From Micromonospora fulviviridis (GTDB taxonomy: Bacteria > Actinomycetota > Actinomycetes > Mycobacteriales > Micromonosporaceae): a DNA stretch of 64,000 nt. Positions 1-8,054 of this stretch are shown piece by piece. Below the pieces are notes generated by a model. It saw only the letters and a list, made by a program, of their open reading frames with translations. It was not told where the DNA came from and ran no database searches. A program made the position numbers and the translations under genes. How positions within the stretch are numbered: position 1 is the first letter of the stretch; each line of letters opens with the position of its first letter. Location: assembly GCF_014648395.1 (NCBI RefSeq), contig NZ_BMRA01000009.1, positions 269,265 to 333,264 on the forward strand. The letters run 5' to 3'.

Positions 1-366
1 ACCCGGGACCTGGCCCCGGGCTCGGTGGAGCTGCGCCTGCGCGGACGCGAGCCGAACTTCGTCGTGACCGTGCCACCCGCCGAGCCGTCCGGCCGCACCG
101 CCGAGGACAGCACGGCGACGGCCGGCGCGCCGGACAGCGATCTGCTGATCGCCGAGGAGGGCCCCTCCGCCCGGATCAACGTACGCCTGCCCGAGCAGCT
201 CAAGGCCGCGGTCGAGGAGGCCGCGGCCCGGGAGGGGCGCTCGGTCAACGCCTGGCTGGTCCGGGCGGCCGCCGCCGGCCTGCAGCGCTCGGACCGCGAC
301 CAGCGTCCCGAGCGACCCGGCAGCGCGAAACGCACCCCGCAGAGCTTCACCGGCTGGGTCCGGTAG
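1..366 (+). CDS. C-terminal part of a ribbon-helix-helix (HicB/Arc-type) protein
   Basis: The reading frame is open from base 1, so the true start lies before the window; 121 residues are visible. Residues about 57-93 (ARINVRLPEQLKAAVEEAAA, then a second helix ending LVRAAAAGL) have the strand-helix-helix pattern of Arc/MetJ and HicB-type DNA-binding domains. The part before it is a loose acidic linker, and the tail after it is basic. Proteins of this kind are annotated as HicB-family or hypothetical and commonly sit before a DUF4097 gene in actinomycetes, which is the arrangement here with a 75-base gap. It may regulate the following cluster. No HicA toxin partner is visible. The domain call is fairly secure; the role is inference. 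Confidence 0.75.
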   Translation, partial: TRDLAPGSVELRLRGREPNFVVTVPPAEPSGRTAEDSTATAGAPDSDLLIAEEGPSARINVRLPEQLKAAVEEAAAREGRSVNAWLVRAAAAGLQRSDRDQRPERPGSAKRTPQSFTGWVR

Positions 367-441
367 CCGCGCCGCACCACTTTCCCCACCCGTCCCCCGA
401 CCTGCGGGGACGGCCCACCTACCCCTGACGCGAGGACAACC

Positions 442-1287
442 ATGCCCCGTTTCGAAACGCTCGAACCGATTTCCGTCACGCTCGAACTCGGCGTCGGCAA
501 CGTGCGGATCGCCGCCAGCGACCGGACCGACACCGTCGTCGAGGTCCGCCCGAGCGACGAAGCCGACGAGTCCGACGTGAAGGCCGCCCAGCAGGTCCGG
601 GTCGACTTCAGCAACGGCACGCTGCGGGTCACCGGCCCGAAGATCCGTGCCTTCGACTTCTCCCGCAAGACCCGTTCGGTCGACGTGTCGATCGAACTGC
701 CCACCGGCTCCCACCTGTCCGCCGAGATGCAGCTGGGCGACTACCGCTGCGCCGGCCGGCTCGGGCAGTGCCGGCTCAAGACCTCCGCCGGGAACATCGG
801 GCTCGAACGAACCGGCCCCCTGCGCCTGGACACCTCGGCCGGTCACATCACCGCCGGCGACGTCGCCGGCAACGCCGAGATCTCCACCGGCTCCGGCAAG
901 GTCCAGATCGGCGAGGTCGACGGCACCGCGGTGATCAAGAACTCCAACGGGGACACCACGATCGACGCGGTCACCGGCGACGTGCGGGTCCGCGCCGCCA
1001 ACGGTGGCATCCACATCGAACACGCCGGCGCCGGCGTCGACGCGAAGACCTCCAACGGCAGCATCCGCCTCGGCGAGGTGAGCCGCGGCTCGGTCGTCCT
1101 CGCTACCGCCATGGGCGACCTGGACATCGGCATCGCCGAGGGCGCCGCCGCCTGGCTCGAGGTCAACACCGGATTCGGCAAGGTACGCAACCTGCTGGAC
1201 AACACCACCCGGCCCGACGACGTCGCGCGAACCGTCGAGATCCGCGGCGGCACCTCCTTCGGCGACATCACCATCCACCGCTCCTGA
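442..1287 (+). CDS. DUF4097 beta-strand repeat protein
   Basis: The 281-residue product has no signal peptide or membrane segment. It consists of regularly spaced short strands with repeated G-x-[IV] and T-S-x-G-x-I patterns (for example LKTSAGNIGLERTG and VIKNSNGDTTIDAV), which is the signature of DUF4097 (the YvlB-like adhesin fold, a right-handed beta-solenoid). A GAGGAC sequence lies 5 bases before the ATG. It is followed 28 bases later by an ABC exporter ATPase gene, and the three genes are probably one transcript. Its biochemical function is not established. The association with DrrAB-type exporters suggests a role in the same envelope or drug response, but that is inference. Confidence 0.85.
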   Translation: MPRFETLEPISVTLELGVGNVRIAASDRTDTVVEVRPSDEADESDVKAAQQVRVDFSNGTLRVTGPKIRAFDFSRKTRSVDVSIELPTGSHLSAEMQLGDYRCAGRLGQCRLKTSAGNIGLERTGPLRLDTSAGHITAGDVAGNAEISTGSGKVQIGEVDGTAVIKNSNGDTTIDAVTGDVRVRAANGGIHIEHAGAGVDAKTSNGSIRLGEVSRGSVVLATAMGDLDIGIAEGAAAWLEVNTGFGKVRNLLDNTTRPDDVARTVEIRGGTSFGDITIHRS

Positions 1288-1315
1288 CCCGCTCTCGGCC
1301 CCGGAAGAAGGCAAC

Positions 1316-2275
1316 ATGACCAGCACGCAGTCCCGGCCGGCGATCGCCGCGACCGGGCTACGGAAATCGTTCGGCGACCATGTGGTGCTCGACGGTCTCG
1401 ACCTGAACGTGGCACGGGGAACGGTCTTCTCGCTGCTGGGCGCCAACGGCGCCGGGAAGACCACCACCGTCAAGATCCTCTCCACCCTGCTCGGTGCCGA
1501 CGCCGGTGACGCCCAGGTCGCCGGGCACGATGTCGCCCGCGAACCGGACGCGGTGCGCGCCGCGATCGGTGTCACCGGTCAGTTCTCCGCCGTGGACAAG
1601 CTGCTCACCGGCGAGGAGAACCTGCGGCTGATGGCGGATCTGCACCACCTGGCCCGGGGCGAGGGCCGGCGCCGCGCCGCCCGGCTGCTCGAACAGTTCG
1701 ACCTGACCGAGGCGGCCAGGAAGCCGGCATCGACCTATTCCGGCGGCATGCTGCGGCGGCTCGACCTCGCGATGACCCTGGTCGGCAGTCCGCAAGTGAT
1801 CTTCCTCGACGAGCCGACCACCGGGCTCGACCCGCGCAGCCGCCGGGCCATGTGGCAGATCGTCCGGGACCTGGTGGCCGGCGGCGTCACCATCTTCCTG
1901 ACCACGCAGTACCTGGACGAGGCCGACGAGCTGGCGGACCGGATCGCGGTCCTCGACCGCGGCCGGGTGGTCGCCGAGGGCACCGCGGAGGAGCTGAAGC
2001 GCCGCATCCCCGGCGGACACGTCCGCCTGCGGTTCGCCGACCCGCAGTGTCTCGACGCGGCCGTGGCCGTGCTGGACGAATCCTCGCGCGACAACGACGC
2101 CCTCGCCCTGCGGGTGCCCAGCGACGGCAGCCTGCGCTCGCTGAAGACCCTGATCGGCCGGCTCGACGACCGGGCCATCGAGGTCGAGGAACTGTCTGTG
2201 CGCACCCCCGATCTCGACGACGTCTTCCTCGCCCTCACCGGCAACCCCACCCGAGAGAAGGTGACCACCCGATGA
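1316..2275 (+). CDS. ABC exporter ATP-binding protein, DrrA type
   Basis: This 319-residue protein is the nucleotide-binding subunit of an ABC-2 exporter. Walker A (GANGAGKTT) is near residue 43, the signature YSGGMLRRL near 141 and Walker B (VIFLDEP) near 161. The switch position reads LTTQYLDEADELAD, with Gln in place of the usual His, as is typical of daunorubicin-resistance DrrA proteins. The C-terminal 90 residues match the DrrA-associated accessory domain in length. A GAAGAAGG ribosome-binding site precedes the ATG. The stop codon overlaps the permease start as ATGA, so the two are translationally coupled. The substrate cannot be read from sequence; a hydrophobic drug or lipid is the family norm. 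Confidence 0.93.
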   Translation: MTSTQSRPAIAATGLRKSFGDHVVLDGLDLNVARGTVFSLLGANGAGKTTTVKILSTLLGADAGDAQVAGHDVAREPDAVRAAIGVTGQFSAVDKLLTGEENLRLMADLHHLARGEGRRRAARLLEQFDLTEAARKPASTYSGGMLRRLDLAMTLVGSPQVIFLDEPTTGLDPRSRRAMWQIVRDLVAGGVTIFLTTQYLDEADELADRIAVLDRGRVVAEGTAEELKRRIPGGHVRLRFADPQCLDAAVAVLDESSRDNDALALRVPSDGSLRSLKTLIGRLDDRAIEVEELSVRTPDLDDVFLALTGNPTREKVTTR

Positions 2276-3105
2276 GCGCCCCCGCCCTCACCGGCCCGGC
2301 TCCGGCAAGCCTCCGTTTCCATCCGCTGCGCGACTCGGCGACGATGCTGCGCCGCAACCTCAAGCGGATGCTGCGGTATCCGTCCATGACCGTGATGCTC
2401 GTCGGGATGCCCGTCGTCTTCCTGCTGCTCTTCGTCTACGTGCTGGGCGGCACGCTCGGTGCCGGGCTCGACGGGACGGCGGACATCGGCGCGGCCGCCG
2501 GGCGCGCCGCGTACGCCAACTACGTGGCGCCCGCGATCATCCTCATGACCGTGGCGGCCACGGTCCAGGGGACCGCGATCTCGATCGCCATGGACATGAC
2601 CGAGGGCATCATCACCCGGTTCCGGACCATGCACATCGCCCGCGTCTCGGTGCTGACCGGACACGTCCTGGGCAGCGTGATCCAGGCGGTGTTCAGCCTG
2701 GTGGTCGTGATCGGCGTGGCACTGCTGGTCGGCTTCCGGCCCACCGCCGGGCCGGCCGCGTGGCTGGCCACGGCCGGTTTCCTGGTGGCGGTGACCTTCG
2801 CGCTCGTCTGGTTGTCCGTCGCGCTCGGCCAGGTGAGCAGGAGCGTCGAGACCGCGAGCAACCTGCCCATGCCCCTCGTCCTGCTGCCCTTCCTCGGCAG
2901 CGGATTCGTCCCCACCGACTCCATGCCCGCCGGCCTGCGCTGGTTCGCCGAGTACCAGCCGTTCACGCCGATCATCGAGACCCTGCGCGGCCTGCTGATG
3001 GACGAGCCGATCGGCAACAACGCGTGGATCGCGCTCGCGTGGTGCGCCGTCATCGCGCTGGTCGGGTACCTCTGGTCGAAGCGCCTGTTCAACCGCGAGT
3101 CCTGA
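2272..3105 (+). CDS. ABC-2 type exporter permease, DrrB type
   Basis: The 277-residue membrane protein has a short cytoplasmic N-terminus, then about six hydrophobic segments (the first at PSMTVMLVGMPVVFLLLFVY, about residues 36-58). The conserved ABC-2 segment with FVPTDSMPAGLRWFAEYQPF near residues 213-232 matches DrrB/TcmA-type permeases. It partners with the ATPase gene just before it through the ATGA overlap at 2272-2275. A strong hairpin follows the stop codon and probably ends the transcript. The transported compound is unknown. Confidence 0.92.
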   Translation: MSAPALTGPAPASLRFHPLRDSATMLRRNLKRMLRYPSMTVMLVGMPVVFLLLFVYVLGGTLGAGLDGTADIGAAAGRAAYANYVAPAIILMTVAATVQGTAISIAMDMTEGIITRFRTMHIARVSVLTGHVLGSVIQAVFSLVVVIGVALLVGFRPTAGPAAWLATAGFLVAVTFALVWLSVALGQVSRSVETASNLPMPLVLLPFLGSGFVPTDSMPAGLRWFAEYQPFTPIIETLRGLLMDEPIGNNAWIALAWCAVIALVGYLWSKRLFNRES

Positions 3106-3122
3106 CCCTGCCGCGGCACGAG

Positions 3123-3163
3123 ACGGCCGGCGCCCCCGGACGGGTGGGGGAGCCGGCCGTTTG
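3123..3163 (+). terminator. Rho-independent-type terminator after the DrrAB operon
   Basis: ACGGCCGGC pairs with GCCGGCCGT, with an inner CCCCC/GGGGG helix, a short loop and a TTT tail. It lies 18 bases after the permease stop codon, where the transcript should end. Confidence 0.7.
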
Positions 3164-3215
3164 TGGGCGTCGCCGGCGGGTAGCCACGCGGTCTCCGGGA
3201 CGGAAGGACCGAGCG

Positions 3216-3605
3216 ATGGCGGAGTTGGAGTTCGTGGCGAAGGTGGCCGCACGGGCGGGCGTACCGGCGGAGGCGGCGCGATCCCTGACCGAGGCCACCC
3301 TGCGCACCCTCGCCGAGCGGATCAGCGGCGGCGAGGCGGCGGACCTGGCCGACCACGTGGCGCACGAGCTGCGCCCGCTGCTGGCCCGGGCCCGCCCGGA
3401 GGAGCCGGAGGCGTTCGGGTACGACGAGTTCCTGCGCCGGGTGGCCGACCGTGCCGGCACGGCGCCGGACGTCGCCGAGCGGGGCGCGCGGGCCGTGCTG
3501 CAGACGCTGCACCGGGTGGTCGGGCACGCCGAGTTCGAGCAGGCCCTGGCGGAGTTGCCGCGCGAGATCGGGGCGCTGGCCCAGCCGGTGCCCCGCACGC
3601 CCTGA
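3216..3605 (+). CDS. DUF2267 family protein
   Basis: A soluble helical protein of 129 residues. The pattern of two similar halves (EFVAKVAARAGVPAEAARSL near the start, and EFLRRVADRAGTAPDVAERG in the second half) is the duplicated four-helix arrangement of DUF2267. Halves like these are paired in the family and begin with a conserved F-[LV]-x-x-V-A-x-x-[AT] motif. An acceptable GGAAGGACC site precedes the ATG. No function is established for the family; it often appears near stress-response genes. It stands alone between a terminator and a gene with its own promoter. Confidence 0.85.
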   Translation: MAELEFVAKVAARAGVPAEAARSLTEATLRTLAERISGGEAADLADHVAHELRPLLARARPEEPEAFGYDEFLRRVADRAGTAPDVAERGARAVLQTLHRVVGHAEFEQALAELPREIGALAQPVPRTP

Positions 3606-3669
3606 CCCGGCCGGCGCCGGGGTGGGACGAAACGCCCGGTGGGTCCCGCCGGGGCGGCCGGACGGCCGC

Positions 3670-3675
3670 TAGGTT
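3670..3675 (+). promoter_or_regulatory. -10 box TAGGTT of a probable leaderless gene
   Basis: TAGGTT ends 6 bases before the ATG at 3682. Transcription from such a box would begin at or next to the start codon. The same box and spacing recur at several other starts in this window. Confidence 0.55.
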
Positions 3676-3681
3676 GGGGTG

Positions 3682-4476
3682 ATGGCCGCGCTGAGCTTCG
3701 ACCGCCATCGTGCCGAGATCGTCGCCCAGAGCGATCTGCTCCGCACCCATCTCGACGGCGCCGACCTGACCACGCCCGTCGCCTCCTGCCCCGGGTGGAA
3801 CGTCGGCCAGCTGGCCCGGCACCTCGGCGGCGGCCAGCACGTAGCGGCCGAGGTGGTCCGCACCCGGGCCGACCGGCCGCCGTCGGACACCCACTTCCGC
3901 GACCTGTCCCCGTACGCCCGTGAGGAGCCGGGGGTGGTCGGCCCCTGGCTGGTGGAGAGCGCCGCCGCGCTGGCCGATGCGCTCGGCGAGGCCGGCCCCG
4001 ACGTGGCGACCTGGACGCCGCTGTCGGTGCCGGCCGCCGGGGTGTTCTGGGCGCGCCGGTTCGCCCACGAGACGCTGCTGCACCGGGCCGACGCCGCCCT
4101 CGCCCTGGGCGTGGACTTCGCCGTCGACCCGGCGGTGGCGGTCGACGCGCTGGACGAGTGGATGGAGCTGGGCTCCCTGCCGCAGATGCTGGACTTCTAT
4201 CCGCACCGGCGCGACCTGCTCGGCCCCGACCGCACCCTGCACCTCCACGCCACCGACGTGCCGGCCGAGCTGGGCGCGGAGTGGCTCGTGGACCTCACCG
4301 GGGACACCCTGGCCTGGCGGCGGGCGCACGAGAGAGCGGCCGTGGCGGTCCGCGGCCCGGTGACCGAACTGCTGCTCATGGTCTACCGGCGGCGCCCGGT
4401 CGACACCGCCGTGGTCGAGGTCTTCGGCGAGGCGGCGCTGCTCGACCGCTGGCTGGCGGCGGTCGCGTTCGGTTGA
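3682..4476 (+). CDS. Maleylpyruvate isomerase family mycothiol-dependent enzyme
   Basis: A 264-residue protein. The N-terminal four-helix DinB-like metal-binding domain is visible: LDGADLTTPVASCPGWNVGQLARHLGGG around residues 20-48 contains the W-x-V-x-x-[LV]-x-x-H core in which the His binds metal. A second conserved stretch, RRFAHETLLHRADA near 128, supplies further histidines. The C-terminal half carries the MDMPI C-terminal region. Members use mycothiol, the low-molecular-weight thiol of actinomycetes, as cofactor or substrate; the substrate here is unknown. A GTG three bases upstream (3679) is an alternative start, but the TAGGTT box favours the ATG. A perfect 16-bp hairpin follows. Confidence 0.85.
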   Translation: MAALSFDRHRAEIVAQSDLLRTHLDGADLTTPVASCPGWNVGQLARHLGGGQHVAAEVVRTRADRPPSDTHFRDLSPYAREEPGVVGPWLVESAAALADALGEAGPDVATWTPLSVPAAGVFWARRFAHETLLHRADAALALGVDFAVDPAVAVDALDEWMELGSLPQMLDFYPHRRDLLGPDRTLHLHATDVPAELGAEWLVDLTGDTLAWRRAHERAAVAVRGPVTELLLMVYRRRPVDTAVVEVFGEAALLDRWLAAVAFG

Positions 4477-4477
4477 C

Positions 4478-4513
4478 GGTGGGGCCGGCGGCCGGGTGGC
4501 CGCCGGCCCCACC
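4478..4513. terminator. Bidirectional hairpin between convergent genes
   Basis: A perfect 16-bp inverted repeat (GGTGGGGCCGGCGGCC and its complement) around a GGGT loop fills the space between the two convergent stop codons. No U-run follows on either side, as is usual in very GC-rich actinomycetes. Confidence 0.75.
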
Positions 4514-4519
4514 ACCGGC

Positions 4520-4909
4520 TCAGCCGGGCAGGTGCAGGAACGACCACTGGTGGCCGTCGAGGTCCCGGAACCCGCGCATGTACAGGTAACCGAGGTCCTG
4601 ACCGGGGCCGAGCGAGGTGCCACCCGCGAGGACCGCCACGTCGACGAGCGCGTCCACCCGCTCCCGCCGATCGACGGCGAGGCCGACGATCACCTCCCGG
4701 CTGATGGCGGTGTCGCACACCCCGGCGCCGGCGAACGCGGCGAAGGCCGCCGGGGTGTGCAGGATCAGGTGGGTGGTCTCGCCCAGGGTGAGTTGGGCGC
4801 TGTCCCCGTCGGGTTGCCGGGGCCGGGCCGTGAAGCCGAGAGCGGTGAAGAACTCGACCGCCCGGTCGAGATCGGCCGCCGGCAGGTTGACGAACGTCGC
4901 GGCGCTCAT
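4520..4909 (-). CDS. VOC (glyoxalase/bleomycin-resistance fold) family protein
   Basis: The 129-residue sequence starts with FVNLPAADLDRAVEFFTALG and ends with GFRDLDGHQWSFLHLP, the first and last elements of the paired beta-alpha-beta-beta-beta modules of the VOC superfamily. Members bind a metal between the modules and act as lyases, isomerases or resistance proteins; the particular reaction is not deducible. Its ATG overlaps the stop of the upstream DUF4287 gene as ATGA (4906-4909), so the two are cotranslated. Confidence 0.85.
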   Translation of the reverse strand: MSAATFVNLPAADLDRAVEFFTALGFTARPRQPDGDSAQLTLGETTHLILHTPAAFAAFAGAGVCDTAISREVIVGLAVDRRERVDALVDVAVLAGGTSLGPGQDLGYLYMRGFRDLDGHQWSFLHLPG

Positions 4910-5607
4910 CGGGTCACCTCCCCCTGCTCCAGCAGCTGCTTCAGGGCGGCGAGGCGGTCCCGCCAGTACGCCTTGAGCCGGTCGGCCTCCGCGGCGTCGG
5001 CGAGCTTCTCGTGCTGTACGGCCACCCGGGCCTTCGTCTCGTTGACCGGGGTGAAGCCGACGGCGATCCGGCTCGGCCCGCCGGCCCAGTCGGCGCGGAA
5101 GCTCCTCGGTGCGGTGGCCGTACGGACCGAGACGGCCACGTCGGGCAGCCAGCGCCGGCGTACCGCCTCGTCGGCGAACGCCGCGAACAGCACCGCCACC
5201 GGCACCGCCACCGTGCGGCTGCCGGTGGCCTCGAAGCCGCTACCGCGCCGTTGGCCGGGGGCGCGCAGGCCGCGCGCCTGCTCGTACCCGACGGTGATGG
5301 TCTGCGCCCACCAGCCCGGCACCTCGTGCGCCGTGACCAGCCAGCGCGCCATCTCGGCGTGGGTCCGGTCGACCGCGCCCCAGGCGTCGAGCCGGGCGAA
5401 CCACTCGTCCCAGTCGTGGCCGGTGCGCTCGCGCAGCAACGCGGCGGAGACCCGGTCCATCTGCGTCCGGGCGGGGGAGGGGGGCTCCGCGGCCGCGACG
5501 GCGGCTGCGGACCCGGCCAGCAGTTGCCTGCGGGCGGTCGTGTAGCTCTCGCCGGTCCGGGCCATCCGGGTGCGCACCCGGAACTTGAACGACCTGTGAC
5601 TCGTCAT
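4906..5607 (-). CDS. DUF4287/SRPBCC-type protein
   Basis: The product is 233 residues. RTRMARTGESYTTARRQLL near the N-terminus is a short conserved element of many actinobacterial proteins. Residues about 60-120 (TGHDWDEWFARLDAWGAVDR, then ARWLVTAHEVPGWWAQTITV) match DUF4287, and the C-terminal half resembles an AHSA1/SRPBCC ligand-binding fold. The ATG at 5607 is chosen because GGGAG lies 7 bases upstream; the frame stays open to 5646 but without a comparable site. It is translationally coupled to the VOC gene. No substrate is known. Confidence 0.75.
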   Translation of the reverse strand: MTSHRSFKFRVRTRMARTGESYTTARRQLLAGSAAAVAAAEPPSPARTQMDRVSAALLRERTGHDWDEWFARLDAWGAVDRTHAEMARWLVTAHEVPGWWAQTITVGYEQARGLRAPGQRRGSGFEATGSRTVAVPVAVLFAAFADEAVRRRWLPDVAVSVRTATAPRSFRADWAGGPSRIAVGFTPVNETKARVAVQHEKLADAAEADRLKAYWRDRLAALKQLLEQGEVTR

Positions 5608-5829
5608 CACATGCTCCCTGTCGACGGCGCGGTCGCAGGGACTCACGCTCCCGTCGACCCCGCCGAGGGCATGTGGCGTGTCGGTGGGCCTGTCGGCACC
5701 GCGTCCCGAGAGCTCGGGGCCCCCTTTGCCTCCGCGGGACCGGTGGCGTGAGCACCGGGATGGAGGTGAGGCGCAGGACTGCGCCGCGCCCAGTCTACGC
5801 CCCGATCCGTCCCCGGTGGGGAGGCCGGC

Positions 5830-6567
5830 TCAGCCGGTCGTCTGCTCCCACATCGACTTCATCTCGTCGAACGCCTGCTCCATGATCTGCACCATGGCGC
5901 GGCGGGCCGCTTCGCCGTCGCGGCGCTGGATCGCCGAGGCCACGTCGGCGTGCGACTGCAACGCCTGCTGGTCGGGGTGGTGCGGCATGAGGTGGTAGTG
6001 GTGCCGGCCGGTGAGCACCTCGGCGACCAGTTCCCGGAGCTTGCCGAACATCTCGTTGCCGGAGGCGGCCAGGACCCGCCGGTGGAACTCGATGTCCAGT
6101 CGGAGGAACCGCTCCTCGTCCCCGGCCTGCCCGGCGGCCCACATCTTCGCCGCGACCCCGACGAGGTCGCTGGCGTCGTCGGGGGAGATCCGTCCGGCGG
6201 CCAGCCAGGCGGCGTGCGGCTCGACCGCGGTCCGCAGCTCGGTGATCGAGCGCAGCTGCGCCATCCGGCCGGCGGAGGCGAGCCGCCAGCGGATCACCTG
6301 CGGATCGAAGACGTTCCACGCCTCGGCGGGTCGGATCAGGACGCCGACCCGGCGGCGCGTCTCGATCAGGCCCATCGACGCGAGCACCCGGAGGACCTCG
6401 CGGATCACCGACCGGGAGACGGCGTGCCGGTCGACCAGCTCGTCGATGTTGAGCACGGAGCCGGCGGCCAGTTCGCCGCCACAGACGGCCGTGCCGAGTT
6501 CGTCGAGTACGCGGGCGTGCAGCCCGGTCTCGCCCCCGGAGGAGGAGTGATCCACGGGTCGGAGCAT
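5830..6567 (-). CDS. GntR/FadR-family transcriptional regulator of the hexonate operon
   Basis: A 245-residue regulator. The N-terminal winged helix spans about residues 15-80 (LNIDELVDRHAVSRSVIREVLRVLASMGLIETRRRVG), followed by an all-helical FCD ligand-binding domain with the metal-ligand pattern E/H (LDIEFHRRVLAASGNEMF) and a late His (QSHADVASAIQRRDGEAAR). It resembles DgoR/UxuR-type regulators of sugar acid use. The gene is divergent from the transport and catabolic operon, with 125 bases between start codons that hold a palindrome next to a promoter. I infer a repressor released by a sugar acid or its keto-deoxy product; the effector is not known from sequence. Confidence 0.9.
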   Translation of the reverse strand: MLRPVDHSSSGGETGLHARVLDELGTAVCGGELAAGSVLNIDELVDRHAVSRSVIREVLRVLASMGLIETRRRVGVLIRPAEAWNVFDPQVIRWRLASAGRMAQLRSITELRTAVEPHAAWLAAGRISPDDASDLVGVAAKMWAAGQAGDEERFLRLDIEFHRRVLAASGNEMFGKLRELVAEVLTGRHHYHLMPHHPDQQALQSHADVASAIQRRDGEAARRAMVQIMEQAFDEMKSMWEQTTG

Positions 6568-6574
6568 ATCAGTT

Positions 6575-6616
6575 GGGGATCACCCCTTGAATAAGTCAGC
6601 TTTTTCGGCCTAGCAT
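6575..6616 (+). promoter_or_regulatory. Promoter and probable GntR operator of the hexonate operon
   Basis: TTGAAT at 6587-6592 and TAGCAT at 6611-6616 are 18 bases apart, a good housekeeping-type promoter. GGGGATCACCCC (6575-6586) abuts the -35 box and has G4/C4 symmetrical arms. It also lies 8-19 bases before the regulator's own start codon, so a single bound protein could control both directions. The operator role is inference from position. Confidence 0.5.
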
Positions 6617-6692
6617 CCCGTCGTTAAGCGGACGTTACAGCGTTGTGGCGCTCTTCCCCCGGGGCGGCGACCACGAGAAAAGGAGAGATGAC

Positions 6693-7982
6693 GTGCGACG
6701 TCGATCGATATTCGGTACGTCTCTGGCCGTGGTCGCAGCCATGGGCCTGGCCGCCTGCGGCGGCGGTGGCGACGACAGCGGCGCGTCCAAGACGGTTCGC
6801 GTGACCCTGGCGAACCACGTCTGGACCGAGAACATCAAGGCGGCCCTGCCCGAGTTCGAGAAGCAGACCGGGCTCAAGGTCGAGATCACCCAGCTCGGCG
6901 AGGACCAGCTCTCCGACCAGTACAACGTCAAGCTCAACGCCGGCTCGTCCGACCTGGACGTGATGATGTACCGCCCCCTCCAGGAGGGGAAGCTCTTCGC
7001 CAAGAACAAGTACCTGGCCAACCTCTCCGACCAGGTCAAGTCCAGCAAGGACTGGGACTACTCCGACTTCCAGTCCGGCCCGGTCGAGGCCACCACCTAC
7101 GAGGGCAAGCCGGTGGGCGTCCCGATCATCACCGAGCAGGAGGTCCTGTACTACCGCAAGGACCTGCTGGCCAAGGCCGGACTGAGTGCCGCGCCGAAGA
7201 CCCTCGACGAGCTCAAGGCCGCCGCCGCGAAGATCAAGGCCAGCGTCCCGGGCACCGCGGGCTTCGTCGCGCGGACCGGCAAGTCGCCGGCGGTCACCCA
7301 GTTCTCCAGCTTCCTGTACAGCTTCGGCGGTGACTTCGTCGACGGCAGCGGCAAGGCGACCGTCAACAGCGACGCCGCCAAGCAGGCGTACGCCTTCTAC
7401 GGCGGGCTGATCAAGGACTCCGGCCCGGCCAACGTCAGCACCGACATGAGCTGGCCCGAGGCGATGGCCATCTTCACCCAGGGCAAGGCCGCCTTCTACA
7501 CCGAGGCCAACTCGCTCTACAAGAACGCCACCGACCCGGCCAAGTCCAAGGTGTCCGACACCGTCGGCTTCGCGCCGTTCCCGGCCGGCCCGGCCGGCTC
7601 CAAGCCGTACAACATCCCGTCGTGGGCGCTGGGCATCAACGACGCCTCGAAGAACAAGAGCAACGCCTGGAAGTTCGTCGAGTGGGCCACCGGCAAGCAG
7701 CAGACCCTCGCTCAGCAGAAGGCCGGCGTGCCGAGCGCGCGTACCTCGGTCTGGGCCAACCCGGAGGGCACCGCGAGCTACCCGAAGGACCTGGTCGAGG
7801 CCATCACCGCGAGCACCAAGGACGGCGTCGCCCATGACCGGCCCGTGGTGGTGAAGGTCGGCCAGGCCCGCGAGCTCGTCGGCCAGCCGATCGTCGACGC
7901 GATCACCGGCAAGGACCCGGCGGCCGCGGCCGACACCGCCAACGAGGCCTTCCAGAAGTTCCTGGACGACGAGGCCAAGTAG
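6693..7982 (+). CDS. Sugar-type ABC transporter solute-binding lipoprotein
   Basis: This 429-residue lipoprotein belongs to the family 1 extracellular binding proteins (MalE/UgpB type). The N-terminus MRRRSIFGTSLAVVAAMGLAAC ends in a lipobox (GLAAC), so the mature protein is anchored to the outer face of the membrane by Cys22. The remainder shows the two-lobe pattern with SDLDVMMYRPLQEGKLFAKN and SWPEAMAIFTQGKAAFYTEA. GTG at 6693 is chosen because AGGAGA sits 6 bases upstream; an earlier in-frame ATG at 6645 would spoil the signal peptide. It heads the operon and is followed by a strong hairpin before the permease genes. The ligand is inferred to be a sugar acid or an oligosaccharide containing one. 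Confidence 0.9.
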   Translation: MRRRSIFGTSLAVVAAMGLAACGGGGDDSGASKTVRVTLANHVWTENIKAALPEFEKQTGLKVEITQLGEDQLSDQYNVKLNAGSSDLDVMMYRPLQEGKLFAKNKYLANLSDQVKSSKDWDYSDFQSGPVEATTYEGKPVGVPIITEQEVLYYRKDLLAKAGLSAAPKTLDELKAAAAKIKASVPGTAGFVARTGKSPAVTQFSSFLYSFGGDFVDGSGKATVNSDAAKQAYAFYGGLIKDSGPANVSTDMSWPEAMAIFTQGKAAFYTEANSLYKNATDPAKSKVSDTVGFAPFPAGPAGSKPYNIPSWALGINDASKNKSNAWKFVEWATGKQQTLAQQKAGVPSARTSVWANPEGTASYPKDLVEAITASTKDGVAHDRPVVVKVGQARELVGQPIVDAITGKDPAAAADTANEAFQKFLDDEAK

Positions 7983-7988
7983 CACGCG

Positions 7989-8021
7989 CGCGGGTGGTGG
8001 GGCTCCGCCCCGCCACCCGCG
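7989..8021 (+). promoter_or_regulatory. Intra-operon hairpin after the binding-protein gene
   Basis: CGCGGGTGG and CCACCCGCG enclose a GGGGC/GCCCC inner helix with a TCC loop and one T-G wobble. It begins 7 bases after the stop codon, inside the operon. It could protect the upstream message from 3' decay or attenuate transcription, so that binding protein exceeds permease. Confidence 0.6.
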
Positions 8022-8054
8022 TACCCCTGTCGGTCCGCCCACCCCGGAGATCTC

